From: Verrucomicrobiales bacterium
GTDB lineage: Bacteria; Verrucomicrobiota; Verrucomicrobiia; Verrucomicrobiales; DEV007
NCBI GenBank assembly: GCA_029213065.1
Contig: JARGPH010000032.1
Coordinates: 1-64,000, forward strand
Direction: 5' to 3'
DNA: 64,000 nucleotides
Position 1 is the stretch's first letter. Every line of letters starts with the position of its first letter. The position numbers and the translations under genes were made by a program. The notes under the pieces were generated by a model that saw nothing but the letters and a program-made list of their open reading frames with translations, did not search any database and had not been told where the DNA came from. Shown one piece after another: positions 31,891 to 41,650 of this stretch.

Positions 31891-33060
31891 ATGAAAAACA
31901 ACAATAGAATGACCAAGCTGTTCACCACAGCAAGCGCCGCCGCCGTTTTGGCCGGGGGTTCACTTGTTGCAGGCGACTATGGCAAGGCTGTGATCGACGA
32001 TAAAATGCCGATCGAAGCTGATCCATGGACGATCTGTAACGTATTCGATCACACCACTCTTTATGAAGGCAATGGCTTCGTTGAGAAGGTGAAGATTATC
32101 GGCCGTTATCAGGGACAGTTTCATGACGTTTCTGATAATCTGAACGCATCCAGCCGTCGCTGGGATCACCGTCGCTGGCGTGCAGGCGTTCAGGTTGACA
32201 TGGCTAATGACCTTAAGTTCAAGAGCACATTCAACCTCGACACCTCACCAAACTTCAACGGCAACCGTTTCGTCAGCAGCCTTGAGGAAATGGTAATCGA
32301 GTGGGAGCCTTCCGATGACTTCTACGTAGTCGTTGGTAAGCAAAAGCCTGCGATCACTCGCGAATACGCAACTTCATCCAAGAAGATCCTCACTTTCGAA
32401 CGTTCACAGATCGTTAACGAAGTGGTGGCTGACAAATCATGGGGTGTTGCTGTTGGCTTTGCTGCTGCCGGCCTCAATCATGAAGTTGGTGTTTTCGCAA
32501 ACACTTACGACAACGATTGGAGAACAACCAACTTCAACGGTGGCGCAATGTTGACCTACCGCACCAGTGCTCAAATCACTGAAGCGACTGAGATCTTCTT
32601 CGATTACCAGTACAACGACGTTGACGGCATGAACACCGCTGTTGGCAATGCTGCTGGAAGCGGAAGCGCTTACGAGCACGTTCTCGCACTCGGAACTGAA
32701 AGCGAATTCGGTGCCTTCGGTCTTGTCACAGACATCATTTACGCTGCTGACAAAAACGGAAACGGTCCTGACACACACGGTTTCGTGGTAATGCCTTCTT
32801 ACGACATCACTGACAAGCTTCAGTTTGTTGCAAAATACGCTTACATGGACCGCGGTGGCCTTCAGCGCCCTCAGAGCCGTGTTGGTGGCGAAGCAAATGA
32901 CTTCTCCGATCTGCACACATTCTACGCCGGCCTCAACTACCGCATCTGTGGTGACAAACTCAAGCTCATGGCGGGTTACGAGTATGCTACCGGAGAAGAC
33001 GGCAACGGTGCTGACTATAATTCTGACTCATGGCTCGTAGGTGTTCGCACTTACTGGTAG
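31891..33060 (+). CDS. Outer-membrane porin-like protein
   Basis: A 389-residue protein with a signal peptide (residues 1-28, AVLAGGSLVAG) and a long series of amphipathic beta strands with aromatic girdles, ending in SWLVGVRTYW, the usual C-terminal aromatic of outer-membrane barrels. It resembles the phosphate-selective porin O/P group (FVVVGKQKPAITREYATSSKK type segments), though I cannot assign the solute. Codons are more uniform and AT-richer than in the neighbours, as in highly expressed genes. The ATG at 31891 is used. A strong terminator follows at 33120-33148. Confidence 0.82.
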   Translation: MKNNNRMTKLFTTASAAAVLAGGSLVAGDYGKAVIDDKMPIEADPWTICNVFDHTTLYEGNGFVEKVKIIGRYQGQFHDVSDNLNASSRRWDHRRWRAGVQVDMANDLKFKSTFNLDTSPNFNGNRFVSSLEEMVIEWEPSDDFYVVVGKQKPAITREYATSSKKILTFERSQIVNEVVADKSWGVAVGFAAAGLNHEVGVFANTYDNDWRTTNFNGGAMLTYRTSAQITEATEIFFDYQYNDVDGMNTAVGNAAGSGSAYEHVLALGTESEFGAFGLVTDIIYAADKNGNGPDTHGFVVMPSYDITDKLQFVAKYAYMDRGGLQRPQSRVGGEANDFSDLHTFYAGLNYRICGDKLKLMAGYEYATGEDGNGADYNSDSWLVGVRTYW

Positions 33061-33119
33061 TCGACGGAATCCGATAATTTAACTGATCGTTTCTAGGAAC
33101 GTTTAGTTCTCTTGGGAAA

Positions 33120-33148
33120 GGCGGAACCTTAGCGGGTTCCGTCTTTTT
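33120..33148 (+). terminator. Rho-independent terminator after the porin
   Basis: CGGAACC (33122-33128) pairs with GGTTCCG (33135-33141) around a six-base loop and is followed by TCTTTTTG. It lies about 60 bases after the porin stop. Confidence 0.85.
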
Positions 33149-33242
33149 GTGTACCCGCATCTAAAGGTGCAGAACCGGCGCTGACACTTTTTTGTTCGCC
33201 CTTGCCGCGATATTAACAGATACTCTGGCCTCTCTCAGTTTC

Positions 33243-34217
33243 ATGCCCAGAATAAACAAGATCATCAAACCTGAATTCCTGCGTGTCGGGGATTTTTATG
33301 AACACCACGCCACGAACCTGACGATGACCCTGATGGGTTCGAAGGTCGGATTCGGACGCAAGATTCTGGAACCGACGATCAACCGCCCCGGACTCGCCCT
33401 GACCGGCTTCTACCAGTATTTCGCGCTGCACCGCATCCAGGCTATCGGTCTTGCCGAGTTCTCCTACCTCGAGCACCTCAGTAAAGAGAACGCGGCGAAG
33501 CGGTTCACTGATCTGTGCAAACAGACGATCCCCTGCATCGTCATCAGCAGAGGGCTCGAGCTGCCGGAGCAGCTCCTCGAAATCGCGAACGATGCCGGCA
33601 TCTCCGTTTTCCAGACCGATCTCGTGACGATGAACTTCATCAATGCGGCCACGGTCCGACTCGACTGGGAATTTGCTCCTTCGATCTCTCAGCACGGCTG
33701 CATGGTCGACGTCATGGGCATCGGAATCCTCATCAAAGGCGACAGCGGAACCGGAAAGAGCGAAACGGTTCTGGCACTGCTTCGCCGCGGCGCCAGCCTC
33801 GTGGCCGACGACATGGTCCAGGTTCGCAACATTGAAGACCGGGAGCTCATTGCCACCGCCCCCGAGCTCGGGCGCAGCCACATGGAGGTGCGTGGCCTCG
33901 GCATCATCAACGTCGCCGCCCTCTTCGGGGTGGGAACCTTCCGAACCGAGAAACGACTCGATATGGTCGTCAAACTCGTCAAAGCAGAGAACTTCAATGA
34001 TGTCGAACGAACCGGACTCGATCGCCAGCGAGTCGATGTTCTCGGCATCAAAATCCCCCAGATTGACCTGCCGGTTGCACCGGGCCGTGACATGGCACAG
34101 CTGATCGAAGTGGCCGCGCTCGATCAGAAGTTGAAATCTCTCGGGCACGATTCCGCCGTTGAATTCAATAAGAAATTATTGAAAAAGATGCGAGACGAGC
34201 GTAAATCGATTATTTAA
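33243..34217 (+). CDS. hprK: HPr kinase/phosphorylase
   Basis: A 324-residue bifunctional enzyme that phosphorylates HPr on Ser46 with ATP and removes the phosphate again. It contains a Walker A loop GDSGTGKSE (about residues 165-173), the family motif RRGASLVADDMVQ and the C-terminal signature MEVRGLGIINV. The N-terminal domain (VGDFYEHHATNL onwards) is also present; length is that of the family. The ATG at 33243 is used. It begins the cluster hprK-ptsH-ptsI, 31 bases before ptsH, so its substrate is encoded next door. No sugar permease was seen, suggesting a regulatory role. Confidence 0.95.
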   Translation: MPRINKIIKPEFLRVGDFYEHHATNLTMTLMGSKVGFGRKILEPTINRPGLALTGFYQYFALHRIQAIGLAEFSYLEHLSKENAAKRFTDLCKQTIPCIVISRGLELPEQLLEIANDAGISVFQTDLVTMNFINAATVRLDWEFAPSISQHGCMVDVMGIGILIKGDSGTGKSETVLALLRRGASLVADDMVQVRNIEDRELIATAPELGRSHMEVRGLGIINVAALFGVGTFRTEKRLDMVVKLVKAENFNDVERTGLDRQRVDVLGIKIPQIDLPVAPGRDMAQLIEVAALDQKLKSLGHDSAVEFNKKLLKKMRDERKSII

Positions 34218-34248
34218 AAAGGATCATTTCACTTAGATTCCGTCCTGT

Positions 34249-34509
34249 ATGCCGACTTGCGAACTCACCATCCCGAACGAGGAGGGCCTCCACGCCCGCC
34301 CTGCGGCAAAGTTCGTCAAGCTGGCCAGCTCTTTCCCCTGCGAAATCTGGGTCGAGAAAGATGACGAGGAGATCAACGGAAAAAGCATCATGGGGTTGAT
34401 GATGCTGGCTGCTGCCCAGGGATCCACCATCATCGTCACGACCGAGGGTGAGCAGGAGGATGACGCGCTGGCCCAGATCTCGGCCCTCGTGAACGCCGGG
34501 TTTGAGTGA
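34249..34509 (+). CDS. ptsH: Phosphocarrier protein HPr
   Basis: An 86-residue HPr. His15 in GLHARPAAK receives phosphate from enzyme I, and Ser46 in NGKSIMGL is the site used by HPr kinase. Both key residues are in place. It is the substrate of the hprK product just upstream (31 bases) and the partner of the ptsI product downstream. A hairpin with a T run sits in the gap before ptsI. Confidence 0.95.
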   Translation: MPTCELTIPNEEGLHARPAAKFVKLASSFPCEIWVEKDDEEINGKSIMGLMMLAAAQGSTIIVTTEGEQEDDALAQISALVNAGFE

Positions 34510-34544
34510 CTTTGTTGATCTTCACGATATTTCGGCGAAGTATA

Positions 34545-34573
34545 AGATTTCGTTTCGAAATCTATAATTTTTT
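34545..34573 (+). terminator. Terminator-like hairpin between ptsH and ptsI
   Basis: AGATTTCG (34545-34552) and CGAAATCT (34556-34563) form a perfect stem with loop TTT, then ATAATTTTTT. This could attenuate transcription into ptsI and change the HPr to enzyme I ratio. Confidence 0.75.
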
Positions 34574-34603
34574 CATTCCCTAACCGTATTGGGATCATTG
34601 TTA

Positions 34604-36376
34604 ATGACCGCCGCTTCATCGAAACCCGAGACGCGAATTCAAGGTATCGGTGTCTCACCGGGGATTTCTTGGGGACTCGTGGAAATCCTCGGCAACGCAT
34701 TGGAGGAACCGGAAGAGATCTCCATCGCAATGTCTGAGGTGGCCGGCGAAACCAATCGGCTTTCGACCGCTCTCGTCGCAACGAGGGAGCAAATCACGGA
34801 ACTCCAGCAGGAGATCATTGCGGAAGACTCCGAGAACAGTGCCGCCATTTTTGATGCACATCTTCTCCTCCTCGAGGATGCAACGGTCCTCAAAGAGGTG
34901 AAGAAAATCACCGAGACGCAACTCAAGAATATCGACTGGGCTTACTACTCCGTCGTGAAGCGATACATCGATTCATTGCGCAAGATCGCCGACCCCTACC
35001 TCCGGGAGCGGGCCGTCGACATCGAGGATGTCGCAAAGCGGGTTCTCAGTAATCTCCGGTGGTCGACTCACGGCACCGTCCCCGGCCAATTGAGCTCTCA
35101 CACCAATATCGTACTCGCACACGATCTCACGCCATCGGACACCGTGAGCATGGACAGATCAAAGGTGCGCGGCTTCGCAACGGAGGTGGGCAGCCAGACG
35201 TCACACACAGCGATCATGGCGAGATCGCTGAATATTCCAGCAGTGGTCGCACTTCATAAAATCCCCGAGGCCTGCTCAACCGGCGACACCGCTATCATTG
35301 ACGGCCATCACGGTGTCGTCATCCTGAATCCGGATCCAAACACCCAGCTTGAGTACGAAGCCCTTGCCGAAAAAGAGCGGCAGGTTGTTTCAAGCCTCGA
35401 CACCCTCAAAGACTCGCCGACGGAAACAGCCGACGGGGTCAATGTGACTCTCTCCGCCAACCTCGAGTTTCTGGAAGAACTCACCGGAGTCGCTGAGAAA
35501 GGCGCAGAAGGTGTAGGGCTTTACCGGACCGAGTTTTTCTACCTGAGCAAGGAGGAGCTTCGCAGTGAGGAGAATCAGACCGCAAACTATCGTGAAGTGG
35601 CCGAGGCTACGGCCCCCCACGGGGTGATTATCCGGACGCTCGATATCGGGGGGGACAAGATGTGTCCCGAACTCTATTCCACCCCTGAGCCCAATCCCTT
35701 CCTCGGCTGGAGAGGCATCCGACTCAGCCTCGACCGTCCTGCGGATTTCCGAATTCAACTGCGATCGATTTTGCAGGCAAGCGCCTTTGGGAAAGTGCGT
35801 ATCATGTTCCCGTTCATTTCAACGCTGGAAGAGATTCAGCGCTCGAAGCAGCATCTCGAATCGGCGAAAAATGAACTCCGCGATCAGAAGATCGCTTTTG
35901 ACGAAGAGATTGAAGTGGGTGCCATGATCGAGATTCCAAGCGCCGTTATGATCGCAGATCATATCGCGAAGGAAGTCGACTTTTTCAGCATCGGCACGAA
36001 CGACCTGATCCAGTACACGACGGCGGTTGATCGCATCAATGACCGCGTCGCCGCGCTCTACCAACCCACGCATCCCGCGGTCATTGCCCTGATTCGCGAA
36101 ACGGTCGATGCCGCCCATCGGAACAATATCTGGTGCGGAATTTGCGGCGAAGCGGCGAGTGACCTCCGGATGACTCCGATATGGGTCGGACTCGGTGTCG
36201 ACGAACTGTCAGTCGGATCCGCTCAATTGCTGAAAATACGCCACGCGATTTCAAAACTTGATTCCAAAGGGTGCGGAACGTTCGTCGAACAACTCCGGGC
36301 TTACGGAACCGCCGGGGAAATCGAACGGCATTGCACCACCTTCGCCAAAGACTTCTACCCCGATCTCTTTATCTGA
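34604..36376 (+). CDS. ptsI: Phosphoenolpyruvate-protein phosphotransferase (enzyme I)
   Basis: A 590-residue enzyme I that transfers phosphate from phosphoenolpyruvate to HPr. The phosphorylated His201 lies in GSQTSHTAIMARS; the C-terminal barrel has GVGLYRTEFFYL, MFPFISTLEEIQ and the catalytic Cys in IWCGICGEAASD. The N-terminal HPr-binding part starts GIGVSPGISWG. Length is typical. The ATG at 34604 is preferred over a TTG at 34589. With hprK and ptsH it forms a near-complete phosphorelay lacking permeases in this window. Confidence 0.95.
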   Translation: MTAASSKPETRIQGIGVSPGISWGLVEILGNALEEPEEISIAMSEVAGETNRLSTALVATREQITELQQEIIAEDSENSAAIFDAHLLLLEDATVLKEVKKITETQLKNIDWAYYSVVKRYIDSLRKIADPYLRERAVDIEDVAKRVLSNLRWSTHGTVPGQLSSHTNIVLAHDLTPSDTVSMDRSKVRGFATEVGSQTSHTAIMARSLNIPAVVALHKIPEACSTGDTAIIDGHHGVVILNPDPNTQLEYEALAEKERQVVSSLDTLKDSPTETADGVNVTLSANLEFLEELTGVAEKGAEGVGLYRTEFFYLSKEELRSEENQTANYREVAEATAPHGVIIRTLDIGGDKMCPELYSTPEPNPFLGWRGIRLSLDRPADFRIQLRSILQASAFGKVRIMFPFISTLEEIQRSKQHLESAKNELRDQKIAFDEEIEVGAMIEIPSAVMIADHIAKEVDFFSIGTNDLIQYTTAVDRINDRVAALYQPTHPAVIALIRETVDAAHRNNIWCGICGEAASDLRMTPIWVGLGVDELSVGSAQLLKIRHAISKLDSKGCGTFVEQLRAYGTAGEIERHCTTFAKDFYPDLFI

Positions 36377-36448
36377 CCTGCCTTCTGTAACGCGATCTCA
36401 CATTGACGAAATCACGTTTCACACTAAAACTACTCCCGCTTCATCCCC

Positions 36449-37660
36449 ATGCTGCAACGAACGTCATCAAAAAACACTCCTTTTCCTTTGAGGAATCGCG
36501 GGCGGTTTTTTGTCCTCACGTTCACCTGCCTCGCTGTCCTTCTCTTTTCGGTGCAGCAATCCCCCGCCCCGGATTTAAAGCTCCCTAAACTGCCCTCCTT
36601 TTCAAAAAAAGGACGCGGTGATGAGTTGGAGGAAACCGCGCAAGCGCCCTCCGGTCCCGGCGGTATGTGCATGACCGTGTCAGGGGATTACATCGTTTCC
36701 TGTCATCAGTTTTTCAACTATCGCTACCGGGTCGTCAGGCTCGATAAAGATGACAACTGGGTTCCCTTTCCCAATGAGGCAATGAACACGCCCGGCTCGG
36801 GCTCCTCCGTGATCCTTGATTCCGTTCTCGGACTGGCTTCAGATTCCCGGGGAATCGTCTGGATGCTGGACAATGGTCGACGCACCGGAACAATGCCGAA
36901 GCTCGTCGCCTGGGACACGAAAAAGGAAGCGATCCACCGCGTCATCCCCATCAACCAGCAGGCGCTCTCCCCGCGCTCATTCCTCAAAAATCTCGTTCTC
37001 GACCCTGTCGCCCCGTTTATCTACATTTCCGATCCCGCCGATGGCCACAGCTCGGCGATCATCGTCGTCGATACCGAAACCGGCCTGACAAGACGCCTGC
37101 TCGAAGGGCATCGTTCCGTGCAAATGGACCAAACCATCCCTTTCGAGATCGACGGAGGCCGTGTCGAAGTTCGCAGACCCGATGGTGCCGTCGCAACCCC
37201 GCTCACCGGAGTCAGCCCGATAGCGATTGACCGCAAAGGCGAATGGCTTTTCTACGGCCCGCGAAACGGCTCTTCGCTTTTCAAAATCAAAACCGAGCTC
37301 CTGCGCCGCGATGATATTCAACCCCACGTCCTCCAGAGCCAGGTTCTCGGCGTTTCCCCGAAACCGGTTTGCGACAGCCTCGTGATCGACTCCAAGGGCC
37401 GGATTTACTTCGGCGACATTTCACGCGGATCGATTGATTACGTTTCTCCCGAGGAGGACTATTTGAACCTTCGCCTCCACATTCAGGATCCCCGAATCAC
37501 ATGGCCGGGCGGACTTCTTATCGGTCCTGACGGACAACTCCACTTTTTCAGCAGCCAGCTTCACCGCACTCCGTTTTTCAACAGCGGCAAGGATGTCACG
37601 ACGCCTCCTTTTTCCATCTTCCGGGCACGTCCCCGCCCGTCGAGCCGGTTTCCCTTCTAG
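36449..37660 (+). CDS. MRJP/Yellow-like secreted beta-propeller protein
   Basis: A 403-residue exported protein with a signal or anchor segment (about residues 20-36, FVLTFTCLAVLLFSVQQ) and a repeated-strand propeller. Family-like landmarks are VLGLASDSRGIVWMLDNG, PFIYISDPADGHSSAIIVVD, VSPIAIDRKGEWLFYGP and SKGRIYFGDI, which are those of the major royal jelly/Yellow protein family. Bacterial members are periplasmic and of unknown function, some binding small ligands. The gene lies 72 bases after ptsI on the same strand. Confidence 0.82.
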   Translation: MLQRTSSKNTPFPLRNRGRFFVLTFTCLAVLLFSVQQSPAPDLKLPKLPSFSKKGRGDELEETAQAPSGPGGMCMTVSGDYIVSCHQFFNYRYRVVRLDKDDNWVPFPNEAMNTPGSGSSVILDSVLGLASDSRGIVWMLDNGRRTGTMPKLVAWDTKKEAIHRVIPINQQALSPRSFLKNLVLDPVAPFIYISDPADGHSSAIIVVDTETGLTRRLLEGHRSVQMDQTIPFEIDGGRVEVRRPDGAVATPLTGVSPIAIDRKGEWLFYGPRNGSSLFKIKTELLRRDDIQPHVLQSQVLGVSPKPVCDSLVIDSKGRIYFGDISRGSIDYVSPEEDYLNLRLHIQDPRITWPGGLLIGPDGQLHFFSSQLHRTPFFNSGKDVTTPPFSIFRARPRPSSRFPF

Positions 37661-37675
37661 CTTCGAGCATCAGCC

Positions 37676-38521
37676 ATGGCGACGATCCTCGACACCCTCA
37701 AGAAGGGCACTGAATACCTCGAAAAATACGGCGTCGAAGACCCGCGTCTCAACATGGAGCATCTCATTGCCCATGTTCTCAAAGTGACGCGGATGCAGCT
37801 CTACGTCGACTTTGACAAAGCCCTCCCGGAACCGGCTCTCGTATCTCTCAGGGACCTGACAAAACGACGCAGCAAGGGTGAACCGCTCCAGCACCTCCTC
37901 GGGTCTGTTGAGTTCTGTGAACTCGAGTTCTCAGTCGACGGCCGGGCCCTCATTCCCCGCCCCGAAACCGAGGAACTCGTTCATTTGCTCCTCCAGAAAG
38001 AGTGGCCGGAGAACGTCCGCATCCTCGATCTCGGTTGCGGTTCCGGCGTGATCGGACTTTCCCTCGCGCATCATCTCGCGGATAAAGGAGCCTCCGTGAC
38101 CCTCGCCGACGTATCGAGCGGGGCTCTGGCCCTCTCGCAGGAGAACGCGACCAGTCTGCAAATCACCAATGTAAATTTTGTGGAGAGCGACCTCTTTTGC
38201 GCAATTGATTCCCGATTTGATCTCATCGTCGCGAACCTTCCCTACATCCCGGACGCGGAGCAGACAGAGCTCAGTCGCGAAGTCCAGCGGGACCCCGCCC
38301 TTGCGCTCTATGGCGGCGAGCTGGGAACTGAAATCATTACCCGCTTTTTACACGAAGTCTCAACCCACCTTTCGGACTCCGGCCAGATCGCGCTCGAATA
38401 CGGAATCGATCAACACGATACTCTTAAAAAACAGGCGGAAGATCTTGCTTTCGAACCAGTTACGATCAAGAAAGATCTCAATGGAATTGAGCGCTTTCTT
38501 TTCGCTACCAAAACGGTCTAA
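37676..38521 (+). CDS. prmC: Peptide chain release factor N5-glutamine methyltransferase
   Basis: A 281-residue methyltransferase that modifies the GGQ glutamine of release factors. The N-terminal helical domain is followed by IPRPETEELV, the AdoMet site LDLGCGSGVIGLSLA and ANLPYIPDAE. The last motif is NLPY, not the usual NPPY, so the second position is changed from Pro to Leu. The rest is conserved, so it is probably functional. It follows the propeller gene by 15 bases and precedes murA by 50 bases. Confidence 0.9.
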   Translation: MATILDTLKKGTEYLEKYGVEDPRLNMEHLIAHVLKVTRMQLYVDFDKALPEPALVSLRDLTKRRSKGEPLQHLLGSVEFCELEFSVDGRALIPRPETEELVHLLLQKEWPENVRILDLGCGSGVIGLSLAHHLADKGASVTLADVSSGALALSQENATSLQITNVNFVESDLFCAIDSRFDLIVANLPYIPDAEQTELSREVQRDPALALYGGELGTEIITRFLHEVSTHLSDSGQIALEYGIDQHDTLKKQAEDLAFEPVTIKKDLNGIERFLFATKTV

Positions 38522-38571
38522 AGCTGCTACTCTCCCCACTCGGTTTCCCAAAACCGACTTCAACTCGACTT

Positions 38572-39846
38572 ATGGAAAAATTCATCGTTCACGGCGGCGC
38601 TGAACTGGAAGGCAGCGTCAATATCAGCGGTTCCAAAAACGCTTCACTGCCAATCCTCGCAGCAACTCTTCTGACCAAAGAACAATGCGTCATTCGACGT
38701 GTTCCTGATGTATCAGACACCAATTACATGCTTCAGATTCTCCAGAATCTGGGAGCGGAAGTCGAGCGCGCCAGCGGGACCGTCATCATCAAGTGCGAGA
38801 AGCTGCGCAGCCACGAAGCGCCCTACGATCTCGTTCGGAAGATGCGCGCCTCGGTTTGCGTGATGGGGCCCCTTCTGGCACGTCACAACCGTGCCAACGT
38901 TTCTCTGCCAGGAGGCTGCGTTATCGGTGACAGACCGATCGACCTTCACCTTCGCGGACTCGAAGGGCTCGGAGCAGAGGCAACCGTCGAAGGCGGAAAC
39001 GTTCACCTCGAGGCCCGCTACGGCCTCAAAGGCGATACCATCGACATGAGCGGTAAACACGGCGCGACGGTACTGGGAACGGACAACGTCATGATGGCGG
39101 CAGTTCTCGCACAGGGAACCACGGTCATCAACGGGGCCGCCTGCGAACCTGAAGTGGTTGACCTGGCCGACATGCTCAACGCCATGGGCGCAAAAATCAC
39201 CGGTGCGGGAACCTCCTGCATCACGATCGAAGGCGTTTCCGAACTGGGCGGCGTCGAGCACACCGTGATTCCCGACCGCATCGAAGCGGGAACCTTCCTC
39301 GTCGCCGGAGCGATGGCGGCGAAAAGCAAAATCACGCTGAAGCGCGTCAATCCCGAGCACCTCACCGCAGTGACGGATGTCCTCGAATCCTGTGGATGCA
39401 AAATTGAAAAAGAAGAGGATACGATTTCCATCTCCAAAGCGGAGAACCCGATCGGTGCCAACATTACGACGGAACCCTATCCCGGATTCCCGACCGATAT
39501 GCAGGCTCAGATGTGCGCCCTTTTCGCGCTCACGCCCGGTATCAGCGTGGTGACCGACACCATTTTCCCGCAACGCTTCATGCACGCGTCAGAAATGAAA
39601 CGCATGGGAGCTGACATCAAAGTGGACGACGGAACCGCGGTGATCAACGGAGTCGAGAAAATGAGTGCCGCACCGGTCATGGCGAGCGATCTTCGCGCTT
39701 CCGCCGCGCTGGTTCTCTCCGGACTCCTTGCCAAAGGCAATACCGAGATTTCCCGCGTCTACCACATCGATCGCGGCTACGAGCACATCGACGACAAACT
39801 CATCGATCTCGGAGCCAACATCGAACGCCTCCCCGCGAACGCATAG
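38572..39846 (+). CDS. murA: UDP-N-acetylglucosamine 1-carboxyvinyltransferase
   Basis: A 424-residue enzyme for the first step committed to peptidoglycan synthesis, adding enolpyruvate to UDP-GlcNAc in the cytoplasm. The catalytic Cys116 lies in [13 protein letters not shown] and is the residue attacked by fosfomycin, so the enzyme should be sensitive to it. [11 protein letters not shown] at the N-terminus and [14 protein letters not shown] near the C-terminus match the family. Full length. prmC is upstream on the same strand. Confidence 0.95.
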   Translation: MEKFIVHGGAELEGSVNISGSKNASLPILAATLLTKEQCVIRRVPDVSDTNYMLQILQNLGAEVERASGTVIIKCEKLRSHEAPYDLVRKMRASVCVMGPLLARHNRANVSLPGGCVIGDRPIDLHLRGLEGLGAEATVEGGNVHLEARYGLKGDTIDMSGKHGATVLGTDNVMMAAVLAQGTTVINGAACEPEVVDLADMLNAMGAKITGAGTSCITIEGVSELGGVEHTVIPDRIEAGTFLVAGAMAAKSKITLKRVNPEHLTAVTDVLESCGCKIEKEEDTISISKAENPIGANITTEPYPGFPTDMQAQMCALFALTPGISVVTDTIFPQRFMHASEMKRMGADIKVDDGTAVINGVEKMSAAPVMASDLRASAALVLSGLLAKGNTEISRVYHIDRGYEHIDDKLIDLGANIERLPANA

Positions 39847-40179
39847 CGCGGAGCGCTTCGCGCTGTAAAAGGTGAAAAGTAAAAGGTAAAAGGTCGGAGC
39901 GCCAACCGAGTCGGATGGGCTTCGAATTCCCGGGCTCCTAGCTCCCCGGCTTGGGGGACTGACCGCTGATGGGCGCTAAGAGGCGCTGATCAGGGCTGCG
40001 GCGGAGACCTAACCCTGTCAGGTCAAGCACTCAACAGGGTAAGCTCATCGCGGCTGACCGCAAAAATGTTTCGAAGCGACCGTTCATCACCCGCGCAGAC
40101 CAAGCTCTTCCTTTTTCTTTATCGTTTTCTTTTTCTTTATCTCCTCAGAGCAATCCGTCATCAAGTGAGACCGACCCAC
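39847..40179. other. Intergenic region after murA, with short repeats
   Basis: These 333 bases hold no gene. AGCGCGGAGCGCTTCGCGCT at 39844-39863 is a near-palindrome just after murA and could be its terminator stem, although the T run is weak. AAAAGGT repeats occur near 39868-39893. ACCTAACCCTGT at 40007-40018 matches an arm of the hairpin at 29576-29608 and half-pairs with ACAGGGT at 40034-40040. A pyrimidine-rich tract of CTTTTTCTTTAT type runs from about 40110 to 40145. Confidence 0.6.
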
Positions 40180-41631
40180 TCACGCGAGGATGTCCTTCAC
40201 GACGTGTCCATGCACATCGGTTAGGCGAAAATCCCTCCCCTGACTCCGGAAGGTTAGCCGCTCGTGATCAAAACCGAGGAGATGCAAAATCGTCGCGTTG
40301 AGATCATGAACGTGAACGGGCTTTTCGGTCGGGTTAAACCCTAAATCATCGGTCGCCCCGTGAACATAGCCGCCTTTGGTGCCGCCACCGGCCATCCACA
40401 TTGTGAAGGCATTGGAATGGTGATCGCGCCCGTCGAGCCCGCCCTGGACCATCGGGGTTCTTCCAAACTCCCCACCCCAGACGACGAGGGTATCCTCGAG
40501 TAGCCCCCGCTGCTTGAGATCTTTGAGCAAAGCCGCACACGCCTGATCGGTATCGAGGCAATTTCTCTCAAGCCCCTTCTTTAAATTCCCGTGCTGATCC
40601 CACGACTCGTGAAAGAGCTCCACAAAGCGAACGCCCTGCTCGACCAGTCTCCGCGCGAGAAGACAGTTGTTCGCAAAGGAGGGCTCACCGGGTTTGGCGC
40701 CATACATCTCGAGTGTTTCAGGTGACTCCAGACTGATATCGGTTACCTCCGGCGCGACATCCTGCATCCGGTAGGCCATCTCGAAGGAATTGATCCGCGT
40801 CTGGATCTCAGGATCGGCGACCGAATCAAAGCGCTTCTGATTGAGGACATTGATCGCATCAATCGCGGAACGCTGGGACTTCCGGTTGATCCCCTCCGGA
40901 TTCGACAAAAACAAAACCGGATCACCGACCGAATTGAAAGGCACGCCCTGATAAACCGAGGGAAGAAACCCCGAGCCAAAATTCGCGGAACCGCCACTCG
41001 GGCCTTTCAAGCCCGATGAGAGAACAACAAAGGCGGGGAGATTCTCAGTCTCACTCCCGAGCCCATAGGTCACCCAGGATCCGAGGGAAGGTCGCCCGAA
41101 CTGCTGCGATCCGGTGCTCATCAAAATCTGAGCAGGCGCGTGGTTGAACGCGTCCGTATGCATCGACTTGATCCAGGTGATCTCGTCGGCCATGCCACCG
41201 AGATGAGGCAAAATCTCCGCCATCTCCATGCCGCACTGACCGTAGCGCTTGAAAGGAAATTTGGGTCCGAGGAGTTTGTTGTCCGGTTTGATAAACGCGG
41301 AGCGATACCCCTCGAGCAACTCAGCCGGCGGCGGCGTGCCATCGAGCTTGGCGAGAGTTGCCTTGTTTTCGAACAGATCGATATGACTGGGGGCACCTCC
41401 CATGAAGAGAAAAATGACCCGCTTCGCCTTCGCCGGAAAGGGAGGTTGTTTCGCCGCGAGCAGATTCGCAGGAGCGGCAGCCTGTGCATCGCTCTGCATG
41501 AGATGGTTCACCGCAATTCCCCCGAGCCCCATTCCGCAGTCGCGCATGAACCAGCGACGGCTCACCGAACGGGAAAAGTCGGATAGGGTATTTCCATCAA
41601 CCGGGGTAAAAAGGCGTTCGTTCCTATTCAT
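40180..41631 (-). CDS. DUF1501 domain-containing protein
   Basis: A 483-residue secreted protein with a twin-arginine type signal (VSRRWFMRDCGMGLGGIA, about residues 24-41). The DUF1501 domain is alkaline-phosphatase-like; visible parts are FLFMGGAPSHIDLFENK, WGGEFGRTPM and HDLNATILHLLG. Such proteins are abundant in Planctomycetes and Verrucomicrobia, nearly always paired with PSD1 proteins, and are thought to process sulfated or other complex polysaccharides. Here the PSD1 gene is just upstream (19 bases) on the same strand, so they form an operon. Confidence 0.9.
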   Translation of the reverse strand: MNRNERLFTPVDGNTLSDFSRSVSRRWFMRDCGMGLGGIAVNHLMQSDAQAAAPANLLAAKQPPFPAKAKRVIFLFMGGAPSHIDLFENKATLAKLDGTPPPAELLEGYRSAFIKPDNKLLGPKFPFKRYGQCGMEMAEILPHLGGMADEITWIKSMHTDAFNHAPAQILMSTGSQQFGRPSLGSWVTYGLGSETENLPAFVVLSSGLKGPSGGSANFGSGFLPSVYQGVPFNSVGDPVLFLSNPEGINRKSQRSAIDAINVLNQKRFDSVADPEIQTRINSFEMAYRMQDVAPEVTDISLESPETLEMYGAKPGEPSFANNCLLARRLVEQGVRFVELFHESWDQHGNLKKGLERNCLDTDQACAALLKDLKQRGLLEDTLVVWGGEFGRTPMVQGGLDGRDHHSNAFTMWMAGGGTKGGYVHGATDDLGFNPTEKPVHVHDLNATILHLLGFDHERLTFRSQGRDFRLTDVHGHVVKDILA

Positions 41632-41650
41632 TTCAAATGCAGATACAAGT

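Noticed and set aside
33213-34148. 311-residue minus-strand frame over hprK
   Set aside because: hprK is unmistakable; the opposite frame has no recognisable motif.
39844-40179. tRNA or small RNA after murA
   Set aside because: No cloverleaf or conserved tRNA loops could be drawn; only short repeats and a weak palindrome.
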